From: Armatimonadota bacterium
Lineage (GTDB): Bacteria > Armatimonadota > Chthonomonadetes > Chthonomonadales > CAJBBX01
Direction: 5' to 3'
Length of the DNA stretch: 34,851 bases
NCBI GenBank assembly: GCA_026392115.1
Contig: JAPLCQ010000068.1
Coordinates: 1-34,851, forward strand
The position numbers and the translations under genes were made by a program. Below are positions 1 through 8,849 of this stretch, one piece after another; the stretch's first letter is position 1; every line of letters starts with the position of its first letter. Below the pieces are notes generated by a model, which worked only from the letters and a program-made list of their open reading frames with translations, was not told the DNA's origin and searched no databases.

Positions 1-474
1 AGGCGCCAGAATGGACGGGTTCTCCAGGTACTCCTCGGCGGAGAGGTCGGGCAGGCCGATGGCGTCGTACCGGAAGCGTAGCATCTCGCGCCCCCAGAGC
101 CGCTCCACATGGGTCTCCTGCGTGAGGCCCCCGGCGCCGGGCGCCAGGTAGACCACCACCGGCAGGACCGGCAGACGCCAGCGAACGCGGAGCAGGCTGT
201 AGTACTCGCTCATCCGCGCGGGGACATCGGCCGCCCGCTGCGCCTGCACCTCGATGTGGATCAGTACGATCTCGGTCGCGCCGTCGTCGGTGTGAACGCG
301 AACCACCACGTCCGGCTGGCGGAGGCTCCCTTCGGGCAGATCGGTGAAGACCTCGGAGTCGAGGTGTTCGACGCTGCCGAAGTCGAGCCGGGCCGCCACG
401 TCCGGCAGGAAGAGCTCCATGAACTCCTGAAAGAAGGTCTCCAGCAACTGCTTCCACAACTGGTCGTGTGACAT
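1..474 (-). CDS. Rpn/PD-(D/E)XK transposase-like nuclease, 3' end outside the window
   Basis: The reading frame starts at an ATG (474) and runs off the left edge, giving 158 residues without a stop. The protein begins MSHDQLWKQLLETFF and has the order F.E.F..LFLPD, then a DLPEG segment, then VVVRVHTDDG and LIHIEVQAQ. That spacing of Asp, Glu and EVQ is typical of the PD-(D/E)XK fold in the Rpn/DUF4351 transposase-like family, whose members are DNA-cleaving proteins often present in many copies per genome. The catalytic residues are probably the Asp of the VVV segment and E-x-Q of IEVQ. The missing C-terminus would normally carry a variable helical region. No operon partner is visible. I am fairly sure of the family; the function in this cell is not known. 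Confidence 0.75.
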   Translation of the reverse strand, partial: MSHDQLWKQLLETFFQEFMELFLPDVAARLDFGSVEHLDSEVFTDLPEGSLRQPDVVVRVHTDDGATEIVLIHIEVQAQRAADVPARMSEYYSLLRVRWRLPVLPVVVYLAPGAGGLTQETHVERLWGREMLRFRYDAIGLPDLSAEEYLENPSILAP

Positions 475-642
475 GCGATGCTCCCCCATGGGATGGCCGA
501 TGACAGAGTGTAGCCCACGGTGCGCCGTCCGGTGATGCGATCTGACGCCTGGCCCCTCGCGGCTTGCAGGCATCCGCGGTCGCGGCAGCGTATCTGGTAC
601 CGTTGCGGGTGACACTGCGACGGGATAACGGGAGGGCGAACC

Positions 643-2625
643 ATGGAGCGAGACATGTCACGTCGGACGTTCGTGGCGGGCGCGGCGGGAGCCGTGGCGG
701 CGGGGTCGCTGGGCGCATCCGCGGCGCCGGCGCAGGCGGGCTTCCGCGGCCGCTGGGTAGCCGGCGAGGGCGAGGCGGAGCATCTGGAACTACTGGACGT
801 GGCGTTCCGATCGCTCTGGCCCGATCCTGAGATTCCCTCGCTGACCATGCTCTACTCACCGCTCTGGAACGGCTTCGTCGAGGGGCCGACCTGGGGCGCC
901 TGGTGGGTGCAGAACAGCTACGGCACGACCCTCTGCGGCCTTCCCTTCTTCGGCGAGCCCTACACGACCTGGATCGCCAACGCGCAGGACCTCTGGTTCA
1001 GCCAGATGGGCGACGGCAAGCGCCGGAGCTACAACAACTGGGTGGCGCCTGACGGCTGCCTCTGCGACGCCGCATCGCCGGGCTCCATCATCTACAAGCA
1101 GGGCGACGGCCGCACCGACATCCATGACTGGGGCATGGAGTTCACCGCCGCGGGCGTCGTGCTCCAGTGCGAGCTGTTGCTGGTGCGCCGCAATCCGGAC
1201 GACGCCCGGCGCTACCTGCCCATGCTCCGCCGCTCGGCCGGCTTCATCGAGAGCCGCCGCGACCCGAAGAACGACCTCTACCTGGCCGGGGCAGCGGGCA
1301 ACCTGCTGGCGCCCAGCTATGCCGGCAGCCTCAACGCCGACGGCTCCTACGGCATGGCCTACCTGGCGGGCCTCTCTGTGACCCAGATCGCCGCCCTGGA
1401 GCGGCTGGCCCGCGTGGAGGAACTGGCGGGAAACGCGCCGGAAGCCGCCCATTGGCGCAATCTCCGCGCCGCGTCGCTGGCGGCCCTGCCACGGCTCCAG
1501 ACGCCCGAGGGGAGCCTGATCAAGTACATGGACCCCGACGGCACGCGGCACGGCGTCTACGGCGCGGCCAAGCACGGGTACTACGAGGCCGTCTGCAACC
1601 ACGACGCCGTCGCCCTCGACGTGGTGGACGACGCCACGGCCCGGCGCATCATGCGGCGCATGGTCTCGATCAGCGGGCTGCGGCCGCACGGCGTCATCAT
1701 CACGAACCACCCATCCCTCGACGACATGTACACCGCGCCCAGCGGGCTGTGGGAGTTCGGCACGTGGGTCAACGGCGGCCACTGGACCACCTGCGAGGCC
1801 CGCATGATGATGGCCTACCACCGCACCGGCCGCTTCGAGGAGGCCCGCCGCGCCTGGCGGCACATCCTCGGGCTCATGCGGAAGTGGCGCGCCGACAACC
1901 CGCTCGTCAAGTTCGGCGCCGAGGTCTACCAGCCCAACCTGCCCATCAACGTCGTCTACGACACCTGGGGCGCGCCGGTGGGCCTTCTGCGCGGCCTGCT
2001 GAAGTACGACTACGACGCGCTGGGCCTCCGCCTGACGCCGCAGATGCCGCCCACCCTCACCCGCTACGAGCAGCAGGCGCCCGCCTATGTGGGCTCCTCG
2101 AAGGTCTATGTGGAGACCGCGGGCGTGGGGCGACTCACCGGCGCGTGGCTCAACGGGCGCAAGGTCGCCGTCGACGACGGGGGCGTCCACCTCTCCGCCG
2201 ACAGGCTGCGCGCCGACAACCACGTGGCCCTGCAGCTGGGTCACGGTCGGGCGCCGCGCAAGACGTTCCCCGTAACCGCCTCCTTTGCCGTGCCCGCCCC
2301 GGCAGACGCGCTCTGGATCCTCGGCGGCGACTTCGGCCGCGCGGGCCGCTTCTACGCGGCGTTGCGGGCCGCGAATCTGGGCAATCGATGGGAGGCGCGC
2401 CAGGCGGCCCTGATTGCAGAGATGCTCTCGGCGCTCCGCGCCCGCCGCGAGGGCCTCGCCGCCGGCAAGCTGCTCGCACTGCCGGAGGCATCCGCCAGGG
2501 CGGCCGACGGCGCCTACACCGAGGCCGCCGCCCGCCTGTTGGAGGGCCTCGGGAAGGCCGTGGACGCCTACGCCGCCGAGGGCGACCAGGCCAAGGTGAA
2601 GGCCGCATGGGACGCCGCGAAGTGA
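643..2625 (+). CDS. Tat-exported six-hairpin (alpha/alpha)6-barrel glycosidase-like protein
   Basis: This 660-residue protein starts at ATG 643, six bases after GGAGGG (631-636). A second ATG at 655 would shorten it by four residues. The N-terminus has a twin-arginine signal (SRRTFVAGAAG, about residues 5-15) followed by an Ala-rich export segment, so it probably crosses the membrane folded. The body is rich in Trp and in repeated helical pairs (WNGFVEGPTWGAWWVQNSYG, DIHDWGMEF, GLWEFGTWVNGGHW), as in (alpha/alpha)6 six-hairpin glycosidases. After residue 460 comes a beta-sandwich-like part, then a helical tail. The catalytic acid was not identified and the substrate is unknown. It overlaps the next gene by 19 bases, so the two are probably translated together as one saccharide-degrading unit. 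Confidence 0.65.
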   Translation: MERDMSRRTFVAGAAGAVAAGSLGASAAPAQAGFRGRWVAGEGEAEHLELLDVAFRSLWPDPEIPSLTMLYSPLWNGFVEGPTWGAWWVQNSYGTTLCGLPFFGEPYTTWIANAQDLWFSQMGDGKRRSYNNWVAPDGCLCDAASPGSIIYKQGDGRTDIHDWGMEFTAAGVVLQCELLLVRRNPDDARRYLPMLRRSAGFIESRRDPKNDLYLAGAAGNLLAPSYAGSLNADGSYGMAYLAGLSVTQIAALERLARVEELAGNAPEAAHWRNLRAASLAALPRLQTPEGSLIKYMDPDGTRHGVYGAAKHGYYEAVCNHDAVALDVVDDATARRIMRRMVSISGLRPHGVIITNHPSLDDMYTAPSGLWEFGTWVNGGHWTTCEARMMMAYHRTGRFEEARRAWRHILGLMRKWRADNPLVKFGAEVYQPNLPINVVYDTWGAPVGLLRGLLKYDYDALGLRLTPQMPPTLTRYEQQAPAYVGSSKVYVETAGVGRLTGAWLNGRKVAVDDGGVHLSADRLRADNHVALQLGHGRAPRKTFPVTASFAVPAPADALWILGGDFGRAGRFYAALRAANLGNRWEARQAALIAEMLSALRARREGLAAGKLLALPEASARAADGAYTEAAARLLEGLGKAVDAYAAEGDQAKVKAAWDAAK

Positions 2626-5519
2626 GGTTCCCCCTGGCGCACGCGCTCCTTGCCGCGGCCTGGCTGGCCCTGGCGGCGTCCGGCGCGCGCGCCGAGGAGA
2701 TCGTCTGGAGCCTGGGCGGACCGTCGCACAGCGTCACCGCCCAGCGCTTCTCCTACCACTCGCAGGCGCCCGCCGGCCTGCGCGGCGCCACCGAGTGGGA
2801 TCCCTGCTGGCTCTTTCGCCTGCCGAATGGTCCCATCGACGCCGACCGCTTCCGGTACCTGGAGGTGCGCCTCTACTCGTCGGCTCCGGCGGACCTGCTC
2901 GACGTCTACTGCAAGGCGCCGGACGGCGAGTGGGGCCTCATGGGCCGCCACGCCATCGTGAGCGGCTGGGCCACGTACCGGGTCGACCTGGCCTCCCTCA
3001 CCGCGCACGAGTGCAACGGCTCGCCCGGCTCGCGCAAGTGGGGTTCCACGCAGCGCCGCGTCGCGGTATTCCGCATCGACCCAGGCAACGAGGCCGGCCG
3101 TTGGGTCGCCCTCTCATCGATCCGCCTGACCGACCAGCCCCTGGCCGACGGCGTCACCCCCGAGCCGAGGGGCGCTTGGCGCGAGCGCACCCTCGACGTG
3201 GAGCCGGGCGCCGCCGCCGGCCGGCCCATCCGCGTGAAGGCCGCTCTGGAGCCCGCGCCCGGCGCCCCCGCCACCGTGGCGGCCAGTGTGCGCCTGCTCC
3301 GCGGCGGGCAGGTGATCGCCGACCGGGATGCGCCGCTGGCATCGCTCGGGACCACGAAGCTGGATGAGCTGTTTCCCACGTCCCGCTTCATGCCGTCCGG
3401 TGGCTTGGCCGTGGAGATCGACGCCTACGAACTGCGGGGCGCCCCCGTCCGCGCCGAGGTGGCGCTGCGGAACCCGCGCGAGGGCGTCGCCAGGATGCCC
3501 GCCGCCGCCGTTCGCCGGGTCCGGGGGGAGCCGACGCTTGTGGTGGACGGCAGGCCCATGGTCGGCATGGCGTACCTCACCGCATCGGGCCGCCACCCGG
3601 AGCTGCACTCCCAGTTCGCGCGGGCCGGCATACACTTCTATATGGACTGGTTCGGCACGTCCGGCGCCGGCGCCCTGGGCCACGTTGCGAAGGGCCGGTA
3701 CGACTACGGCGAGTTCGATGCCTACTTCGCCGAGATGCTCGACGCCGACCCGCGGGCGCTCTTCATCCCGCACCTCTACCTCACGCCGCCGCTCTGGTGG
3801 CAAGAAGCGAACCCGACCGAGATGTGCCGCCATCTGGACGGCTCCGTCGACCTTCAGTCCTTCGCCTCCGAGAAGTGGCGCCGCGAGATCGGCGACGACC
3901 TGCGGCGGCTACTGGCGCACATCCGGTCCTCGTGCTTCGCCGACCGCGTCCTGGGCTTCATCCTCTGCAGCGGCGTCACCGCCGAGTGGCAGCAGTGGGG
4001 CGTCTGGGGCGACAAGCTGGCCGACGCGAGCGAACCCCAGCGCCGCGCCTTCGCCGCCTGGCGCCGAGCCCATGGCCGCCCCGACGACGGGCTGCCAACG
4101 GCGGCGGAGCGAGCGGGCGGCGACGCCATGGTCCTCCGCGACCCCCGCTCCGAGCAGCGCGTCATCGACTACACCCGGTTCGCCTCCGAAACCATCGCCG
4201 ACGCCATCGCCCACTTCGGTCGGATCGTGAAGACCTCCACCGCCGGCCGCGCCGTGGTGGGCGCCTACTACGGCTACCTCACCCAGCACGGGCCGCACCA
4301 GCAGGACGCCGGCCACCTGGCGCTCGACCGCCTGCTCGCCTCGCCGCACGTGGACTTCCTCATGAGCCCGCCCATGTACACCGGCCGCGAGGTGGGCGGG
4401 ACCAGCGCCTACATGTCCGCCGAGGCCTCCGTGCGCCTGCGCGGCAAGCTCTGGCTCAACGAGTCCGACATCCGCACCAGCCTCAGCGACCCCGGGGCCG
4501 GCTTCGGTCGAGCCGACACGCTGGACCAGAGCCGTGCGCTCCTCCTCCGCGAGTTCGGCGAGATGCTCGCCCGCCGGTCGGCCACCTCCTGGTTCGACAT
4601 GGACTCGGGCTGGTTCGACCACCCGGCCATCCTGCGCGACATGGCCGCCATGCGCCGTCTGGCCGCCGACGCCCTCCGCACGCGGAAGCCCTTCCGCAGC
4701 GAGATCGCCGTCTTCATCTGCGCCGACTCGGCCTACCGCATGAAGCCGTCCATGCTCTGGGTTCCCGCGGTCCTCACGCCCATCGCCGAACTGCCCCGCG
4801 TGGGCGCGCCGGCCGATGTCTACCTGCTCAGCGACCTGAAACGGCCCGACTTCCCGGCCTACAAGGTCTACGTCTTCCTCAACGCGGCCAGCGTGGACGA
4901 GGCCACGCGCCGCGCCATCGACCGCAAGGTGAAGCGCCCCGGCGCCGCGGCCCTCTGGTGCTTCGCGCCCGGCGCGCTGACCGACCAGGGCCTCTCCGCC
5001 CCCGCCATGCGGTCGCTCACGGGCATCCGCCTCGCCATGGAGCCAAGGCCGTCGGTGCAGCGGGTCGAGGCCGCCCCGTCCGCCCCGCGCCTGGCGGACT
5101 TCGGGCTCATCGGCTGGGACCAGCCCTACGGACCCACGGTCTGGGCCGACGACCCCGCGGCCGAGACCCTGGGCCTCCTCCGCGGCTCGGGCCGCCCGGG
5201 CCTCGTGCGCAAGCGGATCAACGGCTGGACCTCCGTCGCCTTCACCGGCGTGGGCCTCCCGCCGCCGCTCCTCCGCGAGATCGCCCGTCAGGCCGGCGTC
5301 CACATCTGGCTCGACAGCAACGACGCCCTCGACACCGACGCCGAATGGCTATGCCTCCACGCCCGCGGCTCAGGCCCCAAGACCCTCCGCCTGCCGGCGC
5401 CCAGCCGCGTCACCAACGCCATGACCGGTCACGTCCTGAGCCCCCGCGCCACCCGGGTCACGGTGACCCTGAAGGCCGGCGAGACCCTCCTCCTGCGGAC
5501 CAAACCAACTGCCCCCTGA
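2607..5519 (+). CDS. secreted GH42-like (clan A) glycoside hydrolase
   Basis: The 970-residue reading is from ATG 2607; GTG 2622, which overlaps the upstream stop, is an alternative. The frame is open further 5', but that part is antisense-like shadow of the upstream gene. The first 30 residues are a signal peptide (HALLAAAWLALAASGARA). Residues 31-200 form a beta-rich N-terminal module. From about residue 310 a TIM-barrel appears, with MVGMAYLTASGRHPELHSQF, a candidate acid/base Glu460 in GVTAEWQQWG and a candidate nucleophile Glu619 in KLWLNESDIRT. The spacing fits clan GH-A retaining enzymes. After about residue 690 comes a flavodoxin-like beta-galactosidase trimerisation-type domain (VYLLSDL, KVYVFLNA). 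It is likely exported and acts on beta-linked sugars. The family call is GH42-like by architecture; the exact GH family could be a newer related one. Confidence 0.7.
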   Translation: MGRREVRFPLAHALLAAAWLALAASGARAEEIVWSLGGPSHSVTAQRFSYHSQAPAGLRGATEWDPCWLFRLPNGPIDADRFRYLEVRLYSSAPADLLDVYCKAPDGEWGLMGRHAIVSGWATYRVDLASLTAHECNGSPGSRKWGSTQRRVAVFRIDPGNEAGRWVALSSIRLTDQPLADGVTPEPRGAWRERTLDVEPGAAAGRPIRVKAALEPAPGAPATVAASVRLLRGGQVIADRDAPLASLGTTKLDELFPTSRFMPSGGLAVEIDAYELRGAPVRAEVALRNPREGVARMPAAAVRRVRGEPTLVVDGRPMVGMAYLTASGRHPELHSQFARAGIHFYMDWFGTSGAGALGHVAKGRYDYGEFDAYFAEMLDADPRALFIPHLYLTPPLWWQEANPTEMCRHLDGSVDLQSFASEKWRREIGDDLRRLLAHIRSSCFADRVLGFILCSGVTAEWQQWGVWGDKLADASEPQRRAFAAWRRAHGRPDDGLPTAAERAGGDAMVLRDPRSEQRVIDYTRFASETIADAIAHFGRIVKTSTAGRAVVGAYYGYLTQHGPHQQDAGHLALDRLLASPHVDFLMSPPMYTGREVGGTSAYMSAEASVRLRGKLWLNESDIRTSLSDPGAGFGRADTLDQSRALLLREFGEMLARRSATSWFDMDSGWFDHPAILRDMAAMRRLAADALRTRKPFRSEIAVFICADSAYRMKPSMLWVPAVLTPIAELPRVGAPADVYLLSDLKRPDFPAYKVYVFLNAASVDEATRRAIDRKVKRPGAAALWCFAPGALTDQGLSAPAMRSLTGIRLAMEPRPSVQRVEAAPSAPRLADFGLIGWDQPYGPTVWADDPAAETLGLLRGSGRPGLVRKRINGWTSVAFTGVGLPPPLLREIARQAGVHIWLDSNDALDTDAEWLCLHARGSGPKTLRLPAPSRVTNAMTGHVLSPRATRVTVTLKAGETLLLRTKPTAP

Positions 5520-5528
5520 GCCCCTCTG

Positions 5529-5577
5529 AACTTTCGACTTTAGACTTTCGCCTTTAGACTTTAGACTTTAGACTGTC
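5529..5577. repeat. heptanucleotide tandem repeat (GACTTTA)n
   Basis: Seven consecutive 7-base units related to GACTTTA fill most of the 79-base gap between two convergent genes, the GH42-like gene ending at 5519 and the Hsp70-like gene ending at 5599. Single-base variants (GACTTTC, GCCTTTA, GACTGTC) occur between perfect units. The tract is AT-rich against a very GC-rich background. It could be a slipped-strand simple repeat or mark the end of both transcripts; no stable hairpin is evident. Confidence 0.85.
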
Positions 5578-5598
5578 TCCTTTGCCTCGCCGTTCCCG

Positions 5599-7248
5599 CT
5601 ACCGCAGCTTCACCAGCCGGGCGTTCTCCCGGATGTCGCGCTTGAGCTTCAGGTCGTGGATCGTGGCGCAGAGGTACCGCTCGGCGTCCACCGCGAACTC
5701 CACGCGCAGCCGGTGCTGCCCCGCCACGCCCGGCGGCGAGATGCGGAGGGTATCGCCCTCGTTGAGGGTGTAGACGCACTCCTTCTCCTCGACCGGGCCG
5801 GGGGTCCAGTAGCGGTGGCCGTTTTGCCGCTCCTTCCAGTCGAGCCGCATGCGCCCCGCCAGGCCCACCTCGCAGACGGGCAGGGCGAACTCGGTCTGGC
5901 CCTCCGTGAGGGTGTAGTAGCGGGCGTCGCCGGCCTGGGCCGGATAGCGCGTGCCGCGCCGCACCAGCAACTCGTACTCCGGGCGTTGCGCCTTGTGATC
6001 GAAGAGCCGCACCGCGTAGTCGTGGTGGATGATCTGGTCCACGGTGTGGCCCGCGCCGAACTGCGCCGCCCCCAGCGCCACCGCGCGGAACGGCGACCAG
6101 GAGCGCACCTTCTCCCGGCCAAACGCGCCCTCCAGCAGCTTCGCCACGCCGGGGAGCTGCGTGGAGCCGCCCACCAGCAGCACCTCGTCGATCTCCGGTC
6201 CGCCTGCCGATCGGGCCTGGTCGACCACCGCGCCCACCACGTCGCCGATCCTGGCGTAGAGCCCCTTCTCCTTCAGCAGCGCCTCGAACTCGCCGCGCGT
6301 GACCCGGACCGTGGGCATCCCCGCCACCCGGAACTCGCCAAAATCGGTGGAGAGGGCGGCGGCGGACAGCTCGATCTTCGCGCGCTCCGCCATGGACCGG
6401 ACGGCGCCCCGAACCTCGTTGCGCACCTGGCCGGCCTTCGAGCAGGCCAGCTCCGCCAGCCACTCGTCCACCGTTTCGCCGCCGATCTCCAGGCCCCGCG
6501 CCGCGAGGACCTCGGACCTGCGGCGGCCGTCGGTTCCGGGCAGGGGCGCGAGCCCGGCGCGGACGATCGCGATGTCCAGCGTGCCCCCTCCGAAGTCCAC
6601 GATGAGAAGCGTGCGCGGCGCGGCCAGGTCCACGCCGTAGCCCAGGGCCGCCGCCACGGGCTCGTCCAGCGTCCGGAAGCGGCGGACCGAGAGCTTCCGC
6701 GCGATGCCGTGCAGCTCCGCCCGATAGGACTCGAAGCTCTCCACCGGAACCGTGATGACCAGGTCCTGGATCGGGGCTTCGCGCCGCAGGAGCCGGAGGA
6801 TGCGGGCCACGACGCCCGGCCTCCCGGCCGCGCCGGGCCGTGACCGCGCCTCCTCGCCGGCGAGACGCACCACCTCCTGCAGGAACGCGGCGGCACATTG
6901 CCGGGCGGTAATGCTCTGCCGCCCGCACTCCGCCACGGGCTTCGGGGCCTCGCGGGCCAGCGCGCGCTTCCAGGAGCGGGCCAGCGGCGTGAGCCTGCCC
7001 ATATAGAGGTCCCGCTCCAGCTCCGCCGCCGCCCGCACCCGCGCGCCGATGTGGAAGTGCTCCGGCGTGTCGAAGTAGACCTGCGACGGGACCATGGGCG
7101 TATGCTCGATGGGCTCCTCCACGCAGACGTCGGCCAGCTCCACCGGCGAAGCGTGGCCGCCCACGCAGCGGGCCACCACCGTGTTGGTGGTTCCAAGCTC
7201 GATGGCCCAGCACTCGACAGGCGCCTTCTCCGCGTTCAGTTTCGGCAT
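5599..7248 (-). CDS. Hsp70/DnaK-family ATPase without the C-terminal lid
   Basis: The 549-residue protein starts at ATG 7248 after GGAGGA. The nucleotide-binding domain is intact: phosphate-1 motif ELGTTNTVVA (residues 17-26), phosphate-2 motif VDFGGGTLDIAIV (217-229) and adenosine motif VLLVGGSTQLPGV (356-368). Residues 400-549 resemble a short beta-sandwich substrate-binding part (YELLVRRGTRYPAQ), but the helical lid and linker of DnaK, which is usually 610-640 residues, are absent. It therefore belongs to the dispersed, non-canonical Hsp70 group rather than being the housekeeping DnaK. It is cytoplasmic, with no DnaJ or GrpE gene alongside. Its start overlaps a decayed copy of the tail of the upstream small gene (7246-7299), so it may once have formed an operon with that protein. 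Confidence 0.85.
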   Translation of the reverse strand: MPKLNAEKAPVECWAIELGTTNTVVARCVGGHASPVELADVCVEEPIEHTPMVPSQVYFDTPEHFHIGARVRAAAELERDLYMGRLTPLARSWKRALAREAPKPVAECGRQSITARQCAAAFLQEVVRLAGEEARSRPGAAGRPGVVARILRLLRREAPIQDLVITVPVESFESYRAELHGIARKLSVRRFRTLDEPVAAALGYGVDLAAPRTLLIVDFGGGTLDIAIVRAGLAPLPGTDGRRRSEVLAARGLEIGGETVDEWLAELACSKAGQVRNEVRGAVRSMAERAKIELSAAALSTDFGEFRVAGMPTVRVTRGEFEALLKEKGLYARIGDVVGAVVDQARSAGGPEIDEVLLVGGSTQLPGVAKLLEGAFGREKVRSWSPFRAVALGAAQFGAGHTVDQIIHHDYAVRLFDHKAQRPEYELLVRRGTRYPAQAGDARYYTLTEGQTEFALPVCEVGLAGRMRLDWKERQNGHRYWTPGPVEEKECVYTLNEGDTLRISPPGVAGQHRLRVEFAVDAERYLCATIHDLKLKRDIRENARLVKLR

Positions 7249-7299
7249 CGCTTCCTCCAGAAGAGCAGCTTACGGGGATTCGGCGGCTTGGCGGCGGCG
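7246..7299 (-). repeat. direct-repeat copy of the 3' end of the 8364-8849 gene
   Basis: On the minus strand this segment can be read as KPPNPRKLLFWRKR, almost the same as the last residues of the gene at 8364-8849 (EPPKPRKRFFWEKR, DNA 8365-8415). The two DNA segments match at roughly 85% over about 50 bases and lie on either side of the DUF1016 nuclease gene. Here the frame runs past the old stop and ends a few codons later inside the Hsp70-like start region. It looks like a leftover of a duplication or of the insertion that brought in the nuclease. Confidence 0.7.
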
Positions 7300-7306
7300 T
7301 GCAGGC

Positions 7307-8347
7307 TCATTCCTCGTCGGCCTCGGCGCCGGAAGCGAGGGCTTGCTCGATGGCCTCGATGCTCGGCAGGCTTGTCTGAAGGTCCGCCGGCAAGGCCTCG
7401 AGCAACTGGTACTCCGCCACGCCGATGGGTTTGTTGGAATCGCGCAGGGCGTACTCGGCCACGACCCTGTTCTGCGTCTTACAGAGCAGAAGGCCGATGG
7501 TCGGTCCGTCGTGTTCTGCCCTCATCTGTGCGTCCACCGCCGAGAGGTAGAAGCTGAGTTGTCCCTTGTGCTCGGGCTTGAAGGCCCCTGCCTTGAGCTC
7601 GACGACCACGAAGCTGCGTAGCCTCAGGTGGTAGAACAGCAGGTCGATGAAGAAGTCCTCGCCGCCGACCTCGATGTGCACCTGCCTTCCCACGAACGCG
7701 AACCCCGCGCCGAGCTCGATCAGGAATCGGGTGATGTGGTGCACGATGGCGTCCTCGATCGCGCGCTCCTCGGCCTCCTCACCCAGGCCGAGGAAGTCCA
7801 GGCGGTAGGGGTCCTTCAGAGACTCCCGAGCCAGGTCCGATTGGGGCGCGGGGAGGCGCTCGGAGAAGTTCGTGATGGCTCGGCCGCTGCGCTCCAGGAG
7901 ACGGCGCTCGATCTGGATCACCAGCACATTGCGCGACCAGTTGTGTTCCAGCGCCTTGGCGGCATACCAGCGACGCTCCGCATTGCCGTCAAGCTTGTCG
8001 AGAAGGGCCAGTTGGTGGTACCACGGCAGTTGTGCAAGGACCCCTTGCACAAAGTCGGCATCGGGCCACGCCTCGGCGAAGGCGCGCATGTACTTCAGAT
8101 TGCGCGGCGAGAAGCCCTTCATGTCGGGGAACGCGCTCCGCAAGTCGTGCGCCAGGCGTTCGATCACCTTGGCGCCCCAGCCCTCGCGCCCTTGCCGCTC
8201 GAGGATGTCGCGCCCGATCTGCCAGTACAGGAGCACGAGTTCGCGGTTGACGGCGAGCGACGCCCGCTGCTGGGCGGCCTGGACTCGGGCCTTGACCTCC
8301 GCCAGCCACGCGGCATAGTCGGCGGGAACAGGCGCTAGTCCGGGCAC
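7307..8347 (-). CDS. DUF1016/YhcG-type PD-(D/E)XK nuclease
   Basis: From GTG 8347 the product is 346 residues; AGGGA lies about eight bases upstream. The frame is open further 5', but that part overlaps the neighbouring gene. Residues 8-175 form the DUF1016 N-terminal domain (AVNRELVLLYWQIGRDI, GFSPRNLKYMRAFAEA, LPWYHQLALLDKL). Residues 205-320 are the YhcG-type nuclease domain, with the catalytic set Asp235 (FIDLLFYH), Glu250-Leu-Lys252 (VVELKAG) and Gln263 (GQLSFYLSAVD). The length matches the family. Members are frequent in defence islands and next to restriction-modification genes, but no methylase is present here. It sits between two imperfect direct repeats (8365-8415 and 7246-7299) as if inserted. 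The DNA target is unknown. Confidence 0.9.
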   Translation of the reverse strand: MPGLAPVPADYAAWLAEVKARVQAAQQRASLAVNRELVLLYWQIGRDILERQGREGWGAKVIERLAHDLRSAFPDMKGFSPRNLKYMRAFAEAWPDADFVQGVLAQLPWYHQLALLDKLDGNAERRWYAAKALEHNWSRNVLVIQIERRLLERSGRAITNFSERLPAPQSDLARESLKDPYRLDFLGLGEEAEERAIEDAIVHHITRFLIELGAGFAFVGRQVHIEVGGEDFFIDLLFYHLRLRSFVVVELKAGAFKPEHKGQLSFYLSAVDAQMRAEHDGPTIGLLLCKTQNRVVAEYALRDSNKPIGVAEYQLLEALPADLQTSLPSIEAIEQALASGAEADEE

Positions 8348-8363
8348 GGGCGTATCCCTGTCG

Positions 8364-8849
8364 TCATCGCTTCTCCCAGAAGAACCGCTTGCGGGGCTTC
8401 GGCGGTTCGGCGGCGGATGCCGGCCGGTCCGCGGCTTCCACGAGCGTGGACGTGTCGGTCGCCGGCGCGCCGCGGGCGGCCTGCACGTCGCGGCTCCGGT
8501 CCGGCCCCGGCGCCGCGGCGGCGGCCTGCACATGGCTCCCGCGCAAGCGGATCGACTCCAGCGCATCGCGGGCGCCGGCTCGCAGGTCGGCATCGGCATT
8601 GCGGTCGGCGGCCACGGCGCGGCAACGCGCCTCGGTCCCCGCGCCAAGCAACTCCTCGCATGCGGCAAGGCGGGCCCAGCGGTCGAGGTCAGGCGAGATC
8701 AGGGCGTCGAGCATTCGGTCGTCGGCCGACAGGCCGGAGAGGACCCCCTCGGCCGCCTGCCGGAGGTCGTTGTCGCCGGAGCGGCGGAGTTCAGCCATCT
8801 CGGCGACCAAGCCGGGGCGTTCGACCAACGTGGACCCGTTACCCGCCAT
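8364..8849 (-). CDS. uncharacterised 161-residue protein with basic WEKR tail
   Basis: The reading is from ATG 8849; GTG 8858 would add three residues. I do not recognise the family. Residues 10-100 are helical and Ala/Leu/Asp-rich in a HEAT-like manner (LDRWARLAACEELLGAG, ADLRAGARDALESIRLRG). Residues 100-145 are low-complexity Ala/Pro, and the protein ends in a basic aromatic tail, PRKRFFWEKR. There is no signal peptide or membrane segment. A second, decayed copy of the tail lies just upstream of the Hsp70-like gene, so an ancestral pairing with that chaperone is plausible. Its start overlaps the end of the reverse-transcriptase remnant by 11 bases. Real coding is supported by the duplicated tail; function is unknown. 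Confidence 0.6.
   Translation of the reverse strand: MAGNGSTLVERPGLVAEMAELRRSGDNDLRQAAEGVLSGLSADDRMLDALISPDLDRWARLAACEELLGAGTEARCRAVAADRNADADLRAGARDALESIRLRGSHVQAAAAAPGPDRSRDVQAARGAPATDTSTLVEAADRPASAAEPPKPRKRFFWEKR

Noticed and set aside
1167-5519. A continuous 1450-residue frame spanning two genes
   Set aside because: The part before 2607 is Arg/Pro/Ala-rich shadow of the gene at 643-2625 in another frame; a signal peptide and protein-like sequence begin only at 2607.
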